From Adiantum capillus-veneris (lineage: Eukaryota > Streptophyta > Polypodiopsida > Polypodiales > Pteridaceae), in contig CM043966.1 in the NCBI GenBank assembly GCA_014529385.2, forward strand, positions 107,409,587 to 107,473,586: a stretch of 64,000 bases of DNA, read 5' to 3'. The notes under the pieces were generated by a model. That model was not told the DNA's origin. It worked only from the letters and a program-made list of their open reading frames with translations, and did not search any database. Position numbers and translations under genes: made by a program. Of the stretch, positions 35,096 through 44,297 are shown piece after piece. Position 1 is the stretch's first letter, and each line of letters opens with the position of its first letter.

Positions 35096-35300
35096 GCATT
35101 CTCTCAATTTTACCTTACCCTTTGTTTGTGCCAGGGGAGGTTTGTGTGTGCCTACACCCTGATGTTTTTCTACACCCTTTGTGTCTAAGGGAGGTAACTT
35201 TGTGTTCAAGGGGAGGCTTGTGAATTGTGTGCCTCACCCTAGTGTGTTTTGAGGGATGTTTGTGTGAGTGATATGCAACCAAAACCAACATAGGGGAGGA

Positions 35301-35610
35301 TTGTTGGGATGCGAGGTTTTGTTGTATCTCTTATGTGAACAACCCCTTCCACTTCATGTGTCAAGACATGTGAAGAACCTCTTACAACCTTTGTGTAAAG
35401 CACCGCCACTTGTATTTGTGCATAGGAACCACCTCTTGTGCTCAGGTGTCAAAAAGATATTTGTTGTATAAGCCTATATAGAGGTACATTCTATTGAATA
35501 ATTGTAAGGCTTTATCATTTGCAATTATACTCTATATTGTATTGTGAAATCTCTACACTAACCTCTCCAAGCATGCTTATGCCATGAATGGCACACTAAC
35601 ACATCCACCT
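35301..35610 (+). mobile_element. 3' LTR of copia element
   Basis: Begins TGTTGGGATGCGAGG after the purine tract AGGGGAGGAT and ends about GGCACACTAACA. Chromovirus sequence resumes at about 35611 with the reverse complement of integrase zinc-domain codons. Confidence 0.75.
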
Positions 35611-35612
35611 TA

Positions 35613-35905
35613 ACCCGTATGTCTACTTTCATGGTAGGCCAATAGAAGTACGTCTCTACTCCTCAAAGACTAGGTTGAATGCCTCTATGCTCCACATAGG
35701 GAGGAGCATGGGATTCATATATGACTTTCTCACGAAGGGAGTGGGTAATGCATAGCCTATTTCCATGGAGAAGATAACCATCCTGCAAGGTCAATGGTTC
35801 TTCTTTATTCCCCAATGCAAATATTGAAATTATGTCTCTAAAGTTGGGGTCACTAGCATACTCATCTATCATAGAAGATAGATCATTCTGAGTAGCTATA
35901 GACAC
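35613..35905 (-). pseudogene. integrase zinc domain of chromovirus D2
   Basis: Minus strand: FRDIISIFALGNKEEPLTL, then HAPPYVEHRGI. It continues into the copia insertion and resumes at 33641. The order matches D3 (26440-26720). Confidence 0.8.
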
Positions 35906-36435
35906 TGCATTTACTCTTGGTCATTGCGAAAGTGCATCGGCCACTTGATTATGCTTAGCAGCAATGTGAGCAATATGAAAATAAAATTGTGAAAGAAAAT
36001 TTTCCCACCTCATTTGTTTGTCAGAAAGATTGGTTTGCGTCATGAAGCACTTGAGACTTTGGTGGTCCATTCACAAAATAAATGGAGTCCCCAATAAATA
36101 GTTATTCCATGTGTCTAGGGAATGTAGAACAACTAAAAGCTCTTTTTTTGTATATGCCCAAGACTCGTTCATTAACATTGAGCCTTTGGATCTCATATGC
36201 TATGGCATGCCCTTCTTGAAGCAAAACTGCTCTAAGGAAATCACCACAACCATCACATTGGACCTCAAATGGCTTTGAGAGATAGCAAAGCATAAGCATT
36301 GGTTGGGATGTAAGCTTCTCTTTCAGCTTGTCAAAAGCATTTTGCTCCGTAGTAGTTCACAATTACTTAATGTTTTTCTTTGTTAAGTCATGCAATGGTC
36401 CTACTATTTGAGAGGATTCGGCTACCAATAAAGCT
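35906..36435 (-). pseudogene. RNase H of chromovirus D2
   Basis: Minus-strand pieces: LSKPFEVQCDGCGDFLRAVL (the first aspartate region), EGHAIAYEIQRLNVNER, then a stop-rich stretch with a reading close to the H-N-Q-V-A-D-A-L end seen in D3. Confidence 0.78.
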
Positions 36436-36990
36436 TCATAGCTCATGTACATTCATTGGATTAGGCCATGCTTTTATTACCTCCAACTTTGATGGATCCA
36501 TATGGATACCATCTTGAGGGATAATATGAACTAAGTATTGAATCTCTTGAAGGAAAAAATTGTTCTTCTTTAGATTGATAAAAAGCTTGTTCTCCCTCAA
36601 AGCTTGAAAAATTACGTGGAGATGTTGCTTGTGCTCCTCCAAGGACTTGGAGTAGATGAAGATATCATCAAAGAGCATTCTAGTGAACTTGTAGTAGGGT
36701 CTAAACATCAAACGATTAAATGTGGCCGGTGCATTAGTCAAGCCAAAAGGCATAACTAGATATTCATAAAGACCAAATGTTGTACGAAACGCGATCTTTA
36801 CGATATCTTCATTCACTGTCCTTATTTGATGATAGCCACTTTTAAGCTCAATTCTACTCAAGTAGGTTGAACCTTGTAGCTTATCAAATAGATCTTCTAC
36901 CCGTGGTACACGAAATTTGTTTTTGATAGTGATATGGTTTAGCGCTCGATAGTCCACACACATGCGGTATGTACCATCTTTCTTTTGCAC
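36436..36990 (-). pseudogene. reverse transcriptase of chromovirus D2
   Basis: Open for 184 residues: QKKDGTYRMCVDYRALN, then LSRIELKSGYHQI, where motif A has E in place of the catalytic D, then EYLVMPFGLTNAPATF and motif C MLFDDIFIYSK. Chromovirus-type Ty3/gypsy RT. It stops before the thumb region ends. Confidence 0.9.
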
Positions 36991-37600
36991 TCAAAGGATT
37001 GGCGAACAAAAGGGAGAAGAGCTAGGACTCACCATCCTTTTGTCTACCAATTCTTGTACTTGCCTCATGATCTTCTCTTGTTGAGCTTGGAAAACTCAAT
37101 AAGGAGGCTTGTTAGTAGGTGGTGAGCTTCCTCGTAGGAGCTCAATTCGATGGTCATCATCCCCTCGTTTTGGAGGTAAGTCCATAGGGATATCAACAAT
37201 AAACACATCTTGGAATCCATTTAGAAAATTAGACAAGTCTAATTCCTCTTTATTCCTAACACTTTGCTTTGTTAAAACATTAGCACCATTTAGAGACTCT
37301 TTGACAAAGATCATGTACACAGAAACGGATCTTTTCATTGAATTATCAAAAACATGTGAATTTAAAAGTGGTATAGTACAACCGGACTGACTAGCATCTA
37401 AATACATGCTCTTTTCCCTGTAGGTGAAGGAGATTCTCCTTTTAGGGAACTTCATGGTTGCAGAAATGTGGTTGAACCATGGGGCCTCTAAGATAACATC
37501 CTCATGTTGGAGAGGAGAGATGAAAAAGTCTTCTTTGTCGATGTAGCTTTGGACATGAAGCCTCAACTTCCCAATAAGGGAGTAATGAAGTCTTTCTATC
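36991..37600 (-). pseudogene. protease end and linker of chromovirus D2
   Basis: Minus-strand reading MRLHVQSYIDKEDFFISPL, then WFNHISATMKFPKRRISF, and LPPKRGDDDHRIEL before RT. It is interrupted at 37600 by the gag-protease element. The first half of the protease is at 46484-46720. A stop spans the insertion point, and a frameshift follows at about 37570. Confidence 0.82.
37596..37600. repeat. target site duplication CTATC (left)
   Basis: CTATC directly before the 5' LTR. The identical CTATC follows the 3' LTR at 46484-46488. A five-base duplication is normal for Ty3/gypsy integration and shows that the element at 37601-46483 arrived as one unit. Confidence 0.95.
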
Positions 37601-38172
37601 TGTTAACCCTCACGGCACACGGAAACCCATCACCTACGATGGACGTGTATTATGTATTTGGTAGAGTCAGGTACCGGGCTTGTCGGTCCAATAGGGAAAG
37701 GTAGAGTGATCGTCGATGAGAGGCGCACTTTAACTTGGACATTCAAGGGATTAGTTGGTTAAGCATGGGCGCCCAAGTGTGAATGGGGTGAGCTCCTATA
37801 AAAGCCAACTAAACCTAATTTTTACTCATTCTCTCATTTGTGCAATTGAAGAGTGCTTTTGCTCCATCTCCATCTTCTTCTTCTTCACCTCCTTGTGTGT
37901 GTGTGTGAGAGAGAGAGAGAGGGAGAGTGTGTGTGCGATCGAGCATTACGAAGGCACGACGGCGGCGAAGCGGTTGAGCGCGGCACGACTGCAGCTTCTT
38001 CTTCATCGCGGCGAGGAATCCACCACGAAGGCGAGCGTAGAGCGGTGAGTGACACACCCTTTGTTTTCTTGAGCTTGCTAGTTTAGGCTTGTTGTGTGCT
38101 TGGAGCCGTTTGTGGCTCGCATACGGTGTATTGGCAAGTCCCTTGCTTCGACAGTGCGGCAAGGAGCGCACA
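37601..38172 (+). mobile_element. 5' LTR of gag-protease element
   Basis: Begins TGTTAACCCTCACGGCAC and ends AAGGAGCGCACA. Contains TATAAAAG at 37797-37804 and a GT/GA tract near 37896-37935. Confidence 0.95.
37797..37804 (+). promoter_or_regulatory. TATA box of gag-protease element
   Basis: TATAAAAG, identical in the 3' LTR at 46106-46113. Confidence 0.7.
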
Positions 38173-38175
38173 TTT

Positions 38176-38194
38176 TTGGCGCCGCTGCCGGGGA
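38176..38194 (+). promoter_or_regulatory. primer binding site, tRNA-Asp type
   Basis: TGGCGCCGCTGCCGGGGAT shortly after the LTR end. It is complementary to the 3' end of plant tRNA-Asp(GUC) except for one base. This primer type is best known in Athila-group gypsy elements, which hints at the autonomous relative. Confidence 0.82.
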
Positions 38195-39116
38195 TATGCC
38201 CTACACTAAGCTCGGTTAGCACTTTACGCTTCCTTGTGGTGCAATTTCTATCATAGGAAAGGCAGGGAAGGAGTGTGTGGAAGGTTTCTGTTTTTTGCGT
38301 TTTCTGCAATTGCTGTCAAGATTCAATTTCTGCTATTGTCTGCGTTTTTCAATTTCTGCAATTTCTGCGTTTTCAAGTTCGGCGTTTTCACTTCCTGCAA
38401 TTTTTCGCATTTCTGTCAATTTTCTGCAATTTCTGCGTTTTTTCCGCATTTTCTGCAATTTCTGTCAATTTTCTGCAATTTCCGCGTTTTTCTTGCATTT
38501 TTTTCAATTTCTGCGGTTTTCTGTAGCAAATAAAAATAAAAAAAAATAATTTTGAAAAAAATTTAAAAGGAAAAAATAAATCGGAAATAAAAAACGCGAG
38601 CGAGTGGGCGGCGATATTTTTCAAAAATAAAAAACGTGACTCTTAAAACGGACGGTTTGGTTTGTATAAAAGATAGATCGGGATCGTTTTCCCAAGCCCA
38701 AGCCCAAGCCCAAGCCCAAGCCCAAGCCCAGGCCTCAGTCCTCAGTCTTATGATATATACTAGACTCACTCTTATATATATACCCTACTCCCTCAAGAGA
38801 GAATGAGAGCATGTGGGACAAGTCCTCCACTCTCCTCCTTTCTCTTCCCACTTGCACCCTTAGACTTTCTAGTTTGGGCCTAGTTCCCTACTGGGAATTG
38901 ACAGTTTTAGGGATTCCGAGAGCATAGAGTGACCAAACGGAGGGCTGTAAAGCACGGCACGACCCTCTGACCGATACGCTCGTTTCGAGCTATCACACGG
39001 CCCATTCCACGACACGCTCTAAAAAATCTAGCAAAAAAACAAACAAAAAACACGCTAAAAACTAGTCACAAGGCCTCCTAGAGCAGCTTTTTGACACCTT
39101 AGGGTATCAAAAGCAC
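38195..39116 (+). other. leader of gag-protease element
   Basis: No conserved ORF. 38280-38525 is a degenerate repeat of TTTCTGCAATTTCTGCGTTT-like units. 38691-38730 is (CCCAAG)6 plus a partial unit, which creates artefactual alanine-tryptophan readings on the minus strand. A TATATATA stretch lies near 38775. Confidence 0.75.
38691..38730. repeat. (CCCAAG)n hexamer repeat
   Basis: Six and two-thirds perfect copies of CCCAAG. Confidence 0.97.
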
Positions 39117-41765
39117 ATGCACTTACGCTCTGGGCGGGTGCTAGAACACGAGCATATTGAGGGTGCCTCTGTTCATACGGACACCCATTACCCATCCACG
39201 ATAAGCTCTAGACCCTCAGCGGGGACACAAGGTAGCACCACCCAAGACCCTAAAATAGCCGCTAGTGATTCCTCCTCCGACTCAGAAATCATGGAAGCAT
39301 ACCCTACCCAAAACACTGAGAGAGAAGGCCATGCACCTCCCGAAGCTCCACAGCCTAGTACTAGTATGTTTAGCCGTTTCATGGAAACATTAGGTAGAGC
39401 TACTCGCTCGGAACCTGAGGCAAATGAAGCACGCGAAGGGGGTGGGGAAGTGGAATCTCCTTTCACATCGCACGTGGACCCCACACCCCCAAAGAGTGTC
39501 CATGTGGATATCCTACCAACTTCTTACCAAGAAGGCCCTGTTGAGCTGCCTCCTTCAGAAGTTCCCTCTAGAGTACCGTTGGTGACAAATAAAACCACGG
39601 GGAGCAACATTGCTTCTACCTCACAAGAAACCGTTAACACGTCGACTCTAGAAGGATTGTTCATTAATGATCATTGGACATACGACCTCCACACTGAGGT
39701 GTTGACGGATCTACACTCTGGCCACGCCTACCATGTAGGATGGATAGAGATTGTACAATCCACCTCTAGTGCCACGAGCATCAAAGATCAACAGAAAATG
39801 ATCTGTAATGTTATCCATGGCATTATTCAATCAGAAAGGCAAAACCGAGGGGTAAATATACTCTCAACTGGCCCCATGAGATTTCTGGATACGAGCAAGG
39901 CTCAACAGCCTACTCTATCACAAATGGAGACTCCTCTAATGCGCCCCATGGACCCATCTTACGTCATTTCACCTGGGGTCTCTATGCAATCTGAGCCTCC
40001 GAGCGAAAACTTTAGCTTCCCTAACTTGGCTCAACCCTCTATTAAGGAAAACACAGTGCTCACTCCAGGGATAAGCCTGACAGAGAATGTACCGATGACA
40101 TCTACGGTTAGCGCAGTGCCACTACCTAGTGTCGTAGTACCTAATATGGGGCCTCGACCATATGTACCTTTAGCCCCTTATGCACACATGGCCCCCACAC
40201 CTCCAATTGTACCACTTGCTTACGCTCCTCGAGTGCCGCTCCCTAGCTCTTATCCGAGTGGACCTATGCCCGGTTATGTTCCATATCCTGCATCATCCAC
40301 ACATATGCCAAGACCGGTACCCGTTCCTCTCCCACATATGATTCCAAGAGTACCTCCACCGGCCCTGCCTCCTCACATAGGTGACTTGGCAGCGTTTGCT
40401 CAAACCATAGGTCGATCTATCGCGGAAAATATGCGTCATGCATCTGATAGAGAGCCTAGAAGTAAGGCAGTACAAATTGCCAAACTCACGCAAAAATTCA
40501 ATGGGGACGAAGATGCTAGGAAACACATTGAAGTGTTTGAACAAGTATGTGATTCCTTAGGGGAACGCAACGAACTACATAAGTGCAATGCCTTAAGCTT
40601 GACATTAAGTGGGAAGGCTGGAGATTGGTATAGGACCCTAAGGGTGGACGAGAAAACAATCTACCCTACCCTTCGAAGGTTGTTTCTAAAGGAGTACATA
40701 CGAGAAGGTGTGCTTTGGGGTGTAGCATCTCAGCTACAGAAGGCCGAACGTAAGGAAGGAGAGTCAGTAAGGGACTTCATTAGTCGTCTAAAGTACTTAA
40801 ACTCTCGTTGCCCTGTAAATGAGCGCTTCAACAATAACCAACTGCTTGATCGATTCATTCGAGGGTTGAGGAATGAAGGAATCTATAATGGACTAGTGAT
40901 TAGAGGTATCACAACCTGGGAAGATGTCACTGCCAATGCAATCCAATTAGAGGACAACTTGATGATAGCAGGCATGAGGGTGTCTACTGACACGAGATCC
41001 ACTAGCTCACAAGCCATTGAGTATGAACCCATGACTGCAAAGCCCATTGCCAATGAGCCAAAGGTATTTGAGACATTCTTGACAGACCTCACCAAGGCAA
41101 TCCAAGAGTCTCTTAAGGATAATCGACCCCCTCAAAATAGTCACATGTATCCAAGAAGGGAGCAACAATGGTGTTCCATTTGCTTAGGTCCACATAGCAC
41201 TAGTGAGTGCCCTACGTTTAGAGTAAAATTTAATGGAACTTGCAACGCATGTGGTAGGTATGGTCACCAAGCTAAGGATTGTTTAATGATCAAACGTATG
41301 ATGGCAAATAGACCACCTGTAGCCTGGACGGATGCGCCTCGAGCTCCTGTATTGATGCCTACTCCACCTGTTGAGCAACTACCGCAACACATGGTCCCTA
41401 GATCTCAAAATGTTGTACAAGCTACACCGCTACCACCTCCTGTGCTAGGACCGCAGCCCCCGCATCCAAGAGTCGCCCCTATGAACCAAGTGGGTTGCGA
41501 GCCATCTAACGCTTATGCAGATAGCTGTGAGGAGGAAATAGACACTAGTATTGCCTACGGTCTTGATACATTGGAAGAATGTCCTATATACTACATGGAA
41601 GATTGTTGGGGACAAGTCAAGCCAGTTTATCAAGCTGCTGCTCTCGCATCCAGAGGTCAAAATATCAACACCCAGGCTAGGAGGCCACCTCTTCAATGCT
41701 ACGAGTGTGGTGGACCACATCGAGTAGCGGAATGCCCTATTAGGCTGCAAAAGAATGCTGCATAG
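39117..41765 (+). CDS. gag of young gag-protease retrotransposon
   Basis: Open reading frame of 882 residues from MHLRSGRVLEHEH. The N-terminal half is low-complexity and rich in P, S and T, with a long proline stretch at about residues 345-425. A Retrotrans_gag-type capsid domain lies at about 455-620 (KFNGDEDARKHIEVFEQV, LSGKAGDWYRTL, KYLNSRCPVNERFNNN). Zinc knuckles start at residues 686 (CSICLGPHSTSEC), 709 (CNACGRYGHQAKDC) and 861 (CYECGGPHRVAEC). It would form the particle that packages the element RNA. The frame ends in UAG at 41763-41765, and the protease ORF follows in the same frame. The length is above that of usual gypsy gag because of the N-terminal extension. Confidence 0.9.
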   Translation: MHLRSGRVLEHEHIEGASVHTDTHYPSTISSRPSAGTQGSTTQDPKIAASDSSSDSEIMEAYPTQNTEREGHAPPEAPQPSTSMFSRFMETLGRATRSEPEANEAREGGGEVESPFTSHVDPTPPKSVHVDILPTSYQEGPVELPPSEVPSRVPLVTNKTTGSNIASTSQETVNTSTLEGLFINDHWTYDLHTEVLTDLHSGHAYHVGWIEIVQSTSSATSIKDQQKMICNVIHGIIQSERQNRGVNILSTGPMRFLDTSKAQQPTLSQMETPLMRPMDPSYVISPGVSMQSEPPSENFSFPNLAQPSIKENTVLTPGISLTENVPMTSTVSAVPLPSVVVPNMGPRPYVPLAPYAHMAPTPPIVPLAYAPRVPLPSSYPSGPMPGYVPYPASSTHMPRPVPVPLPHMIPRVPPPALPPHIGDLAAFAQTIGRSIAENMRHASDREPRSKAVQIAKLTQKFNGDEDARKHIEVFEQVCDSLGERNELHKCNALSLTLSGKAGDWYRTLRVDEKTIYPTLRRLFLKEYIREGVLWGVASQLQKAERKEGESVRDFISRLKYLNSRCPVNERFNNNQLLDRFIRGLRNEGIYNGLVIRGITTWEDVTANAIQLEDNLMIAGMRVSTDTRSTSSQAIEYEPMTAKPIANEPKVFETFLTDLTKAIQESLKDNRPPQNSHMYPRREQQWCSICLGPHSTSECPTFRVKFNGTCNACGRYGHQAKDCLMIKRMMANRPPVAWTDAPRAPVLMPTPPVEQLPQHMVPRSQNVVQATPLPPPVLGPQPPHPRVAPMNQVGCEPSNAYADSCEEEIDTSIAYGLDTLEECPIYYMEDCWGQVKPVYQAAALASRGQNINTQARRPPLQCYECGGPHRVAECPIRLQKNAA

Positions 41766-41888
41766 ATGCAAGTGAATCAAGGGAGCACGTCTGCAATGCC
41801 AATACTCACATGTAATCGTTGTGGCATAGATCACTTGATTGCCCAATGACCCTATAACCCAAATGCGCCTAAAATCACACCCCTGAAT
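41766..41888 (+). other. in-frame gag-protease junction with UAG and UGA
   Basis: Between the two ORFs the frame is unchanged and contains only two stops: UAG at 41763-41765 and UGA at 41847-41849. The codons between encode the start of a fourth zinc knuckle from 41811, CNRCGIDHLIAQ, and the UGA takes the place of its last cysteine. Spacing matches knuckles one and three. Confidence 0.88.
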
Positions 41889-44297
41889 TTGGTCGAAATT
41901 GCTAGTGTGACATCACCAATACCACCCGTCGCACCCGCTTATGCGATTACACGGTCCATGCTTCAAGGGCCAAGCCATATCCTCGAAGAGAGAGATACCG
42001 CGTCAATTATCCAAGCAAAGAAAAAGAAGACACGAAGGAAGAAGTCGCAGAATACGGAAAATTCAAAGCCAAGTTCCAAAACAAACATAGGAACAGGAGA
42101 TGACCCCGTGTATATGAATGACCTCGAGGATGATTCAGATTCAGTCGAGACAATGGAGACTAGAACCAATACCACAAAGGGAAAGACCGACAAAGAAAAC
42201 CGTAACATGGAACCAAATGAAAACCGAATAAGAGAAAATCATAAAGAGCCTCTGAAAACACCACAAGTGTTTCCAAATCCAATCCAAAACCCCCAAGATA
42301 AACCGCAGGGGCAAAAAGGGAAGAATCGTAAAAAGAAGATTGGGACGTATCCAAACCCAGTAGACGAGATTGAGCACGTGAAACATCTAAGAGGTTTAGT
42401 GGAGGAGACTCAAAGGAAACTAGAACCAGAACCCATGCAGGTCAAAATTCATGACACAGTGTTTCCCACGCAAGTTCATCCACCCCACATGAACCATAGA
42501 CCGTTAGCCATATCTAGTATCATCCAAGAAGGGAGTGAGGACAGGACATCAGAAAGTGATCATACACCTTTCTTGTTGGAAAGGATGTTTAACGAAGGAA
42601 TACCTGATCCCATTGAGGAATATGAGATTCCATCCTCACCAGTTCCTAGTCAAGGACCTACACCCTGCAAAACGCCAATGAATGTTGCCAAACTAGTGGA
42701 CTTCATGTCTTCTGAGGTCCGAACCACGATCATAGCAAAGCTGTATGGAGATCCTGAGTTATTCCTTGCACTTCGAGCATTCCTTAATGGAGAGCTACGA
42801 ACGGGATTACCGCAGTTTGCGCAACCAAATAGGCCTGACTCGATTATGATTGATGAGGAAAATCATGTGCAATCACTTGACTTAGATGGACACGAGTCTG
42901 TGATCGAGGTACCCATTAACGAATTAGGGCAGTATTTTGAAGGCGACGAGTCTAATGCGACCCTACCCATCACTACCAAGGGATTAACTATAAAGGGAAT
43001 TCTTGATGGTGGTGCGGGAGTTAGCATCGTTACAAAAGATTGTTGGGAATCCATGGGAAAACCCCGCCTCAATGTTACTAACATTGTGGTAAAGATGGCA
43101 AATGGTACCATAGCCAAACCTATGGGGATGCTCAAGGATCTTAAGATCAAAGTTCTAGGACACAAGGTACGACATACGTTCATTGTAATGGATTTCTCTA
43201 AACACCTTATGTCATATGAAATGATTTTAGGACGACCATTCATGAGGGAAGCACAAATGGTTCACGATTGGTCTAAAAATCATGTCTATTTGCAATTCCA
43301 AGACTCTGTCCTTAGAGTGGATTTGGTGACTGGTAAGGTACACCCCTTAGGGAGTAAAACCATTATTGATCATCGCTCTGACACCACGGTTCACTCGGCC
43401 CCACTACAATATTGTTACACTTGTAAGAAGGATACAGACATTGGCCAAGATTCTCCTTATATGGATGTGTTACCGGGTATGACGGAATCAGACAATGTGG
43501 ATTGGGTCCACCTAGCATCAACCATAGACACTTGGGGAAATAGGGGGACGACCTGGGTAACACCTGAGGGGGATGAAATGCCTATACCCTTAAATATGCT
43601 ACAAGCAATGCATATCGCTTCCGACAAGACTCATCCTAATGTCACGAAAAAAACATACAAGTGGGTCCCTAAAGCTTCTTTAGTGACCATAGCTAGTGCT
43701 AAAAAACAGAAGCCTTGTAAGAAACGTACCACTCGCTCCAAGAAAAGTAAGAAAATGTTGCGATGGATCCCTAAACGACTATTGGAAGCCCAAGGCTACT
43801 ATCAAGGAAATGATCAAATCTGGGTGCCAAAACGTAGATTGTGCTCTTACCTATCACCTGACCCTTGTAAACCCAATCCCGTAGCTCCAAAACGAATCAA
43901 TGATCGTGGAAAGAAAAAAATCACAGAATGCTACACACCCGCTCCCGAGCTAGTTTGGGTACCAAAGAAAGAACGATTTGTTCCACCTAGCTCAGGAAGG
44001 GGGGAGTCCCATGAAGCTTCTAGCTCATCATGTAATACATCCATAGAGGTAAAAGCTTCTACACAGCCTCCATCTATAGTAGTGGATCTCCATGAAGCTA
44101 CAAAAGAATCCACACCTCCCAGTGTTCAAGAATCACCTGATGAACCACTTCAAGTTCAATCCTGGGAGAGTACCTTACCACCCTTGCAACTTGACAAGGC
44201 ACCTAGGGTAATAGAAAACTACTGGCCAAAATCCTCACCTATTACCAACTGGAACAATTGGTTTCAAAGGGTGACAAGCTCATTTCAAATGGTATGA
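41889..44297 (+). CDS. protease-containing ORF of young retrotransposon
   Basis: 802 residues from the first methionine, in frame with gag. Residues 1-350 are charged and disordered (KKKKTRRKKSQNTENSK). A retropepsin follows: ILDGGAGVSIV, with the catalytic D at residue 373, and MILGRPFM at 446. Beyond residue 590 are four boxes W-[VI]-P-K at 592, 626, 645 and 690, spaced by lysine/arginine-rich sequence. The end is acidic and serine-rich. The protease would cut gag. No RT motif is found in the 350 residues after the protease or downstream. The W-P-K region is unlike any domain I can name. Confidence 0.88.
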   Translation: MVEIASVTSPIPPVAPAYAITRSMLQGPSHILEERDTASIIQAKKKKTRRKKSQNTENSKPSSKTNIGTGDDPVYMNDLEDDSDSVETMETRTNTTKGKTDKENRNMEPNENRIRENHKEPLKTPQVFPNPIQNPQDKPQGQKGKNRKKKIGTYPNPVDEIEHVKHLRGLVEETQRKLEPEPMQVKIHDTVFPTQVHPPHMNHRPLAISSIIQEGSEDRTSESDHTPFLLERMFNEGIPDPIEEYEIPSSPVPSQGPTPCKTPMNVAKLVDFMSSEVRTTIIAKLYGDPELFLALRAFLNGELRTGLPQFAQPNRPDSIMIDEENHVQSLDLDGHESVIEVPINELGQYFEGDESNATLPITTKGLTIKGILDGGAGVSIVTKDCWESMGKPRLNVTNIVVKMANGTIAKPMGMLKDLKIKVLGHKVRHTFIVMDFSKHLMSYEMILGRPFMREAQMVHDWSKNHVYLQFQDSVLRVDLVTGKVHPLGSKTIIDHRSDTTVHSAPLQYCYTCKKDTDIGQDSPYMDVLPGMTESDNVDWVHLASTIDTWGNRGTTWVTPEGDEMPIPLNMLQAMHIASDKTHPNVTKKTYKWVPKASLVTIASAKKQKPCKKRTTRSKKSKKMLRWIPKRLLEAQGYYQGNDQIWVPKRRLCSYLSPDPCKPNPVAPKRINDRGKKKITECYTPAPELVWVPKKERFVPPSSGRGESHEASSSSCNTSIEVKASTQPPSIVVDLHEATKESTPPSVQESPDEPLQVQSWESTLPPLQLDKAPRVIENYWPKSSPITNWNNWFQRVTSSFQMV
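43994..44006 (+). promoter_or_regulatory. purine motif, first internal copy
   Basis: AGGAAGGGGGGAG, inside the protease ORF. It shares its first 11 bases with the true polypurine tract. Confidence 0.45.

Larger units (their letters stand above)
33642..35610 (+). mobile_element. non-autonomous Ty1/copia element (gag only)
   Basis: LTR, leader, gag, purine tract, LTR, within the integrase of D2. Both LTRs start TGTTGGGATGC, and the interior has a copia-type gag but no protease, integrase or reverse transcriptase between gag and the purine tract at 35291-35300. The 5' LTR is shortened. Flanks show no perfect target duplication; TACCA at the left and TAACA at the right could be a decayed one. 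Confidence 0.75.

Noticed and set aside
38563-38769. Alanine-tryptophan repeat protein on the minus strand
   Set aside because: Product of the CCCAAG hexamer repeat; no start context or conservation.
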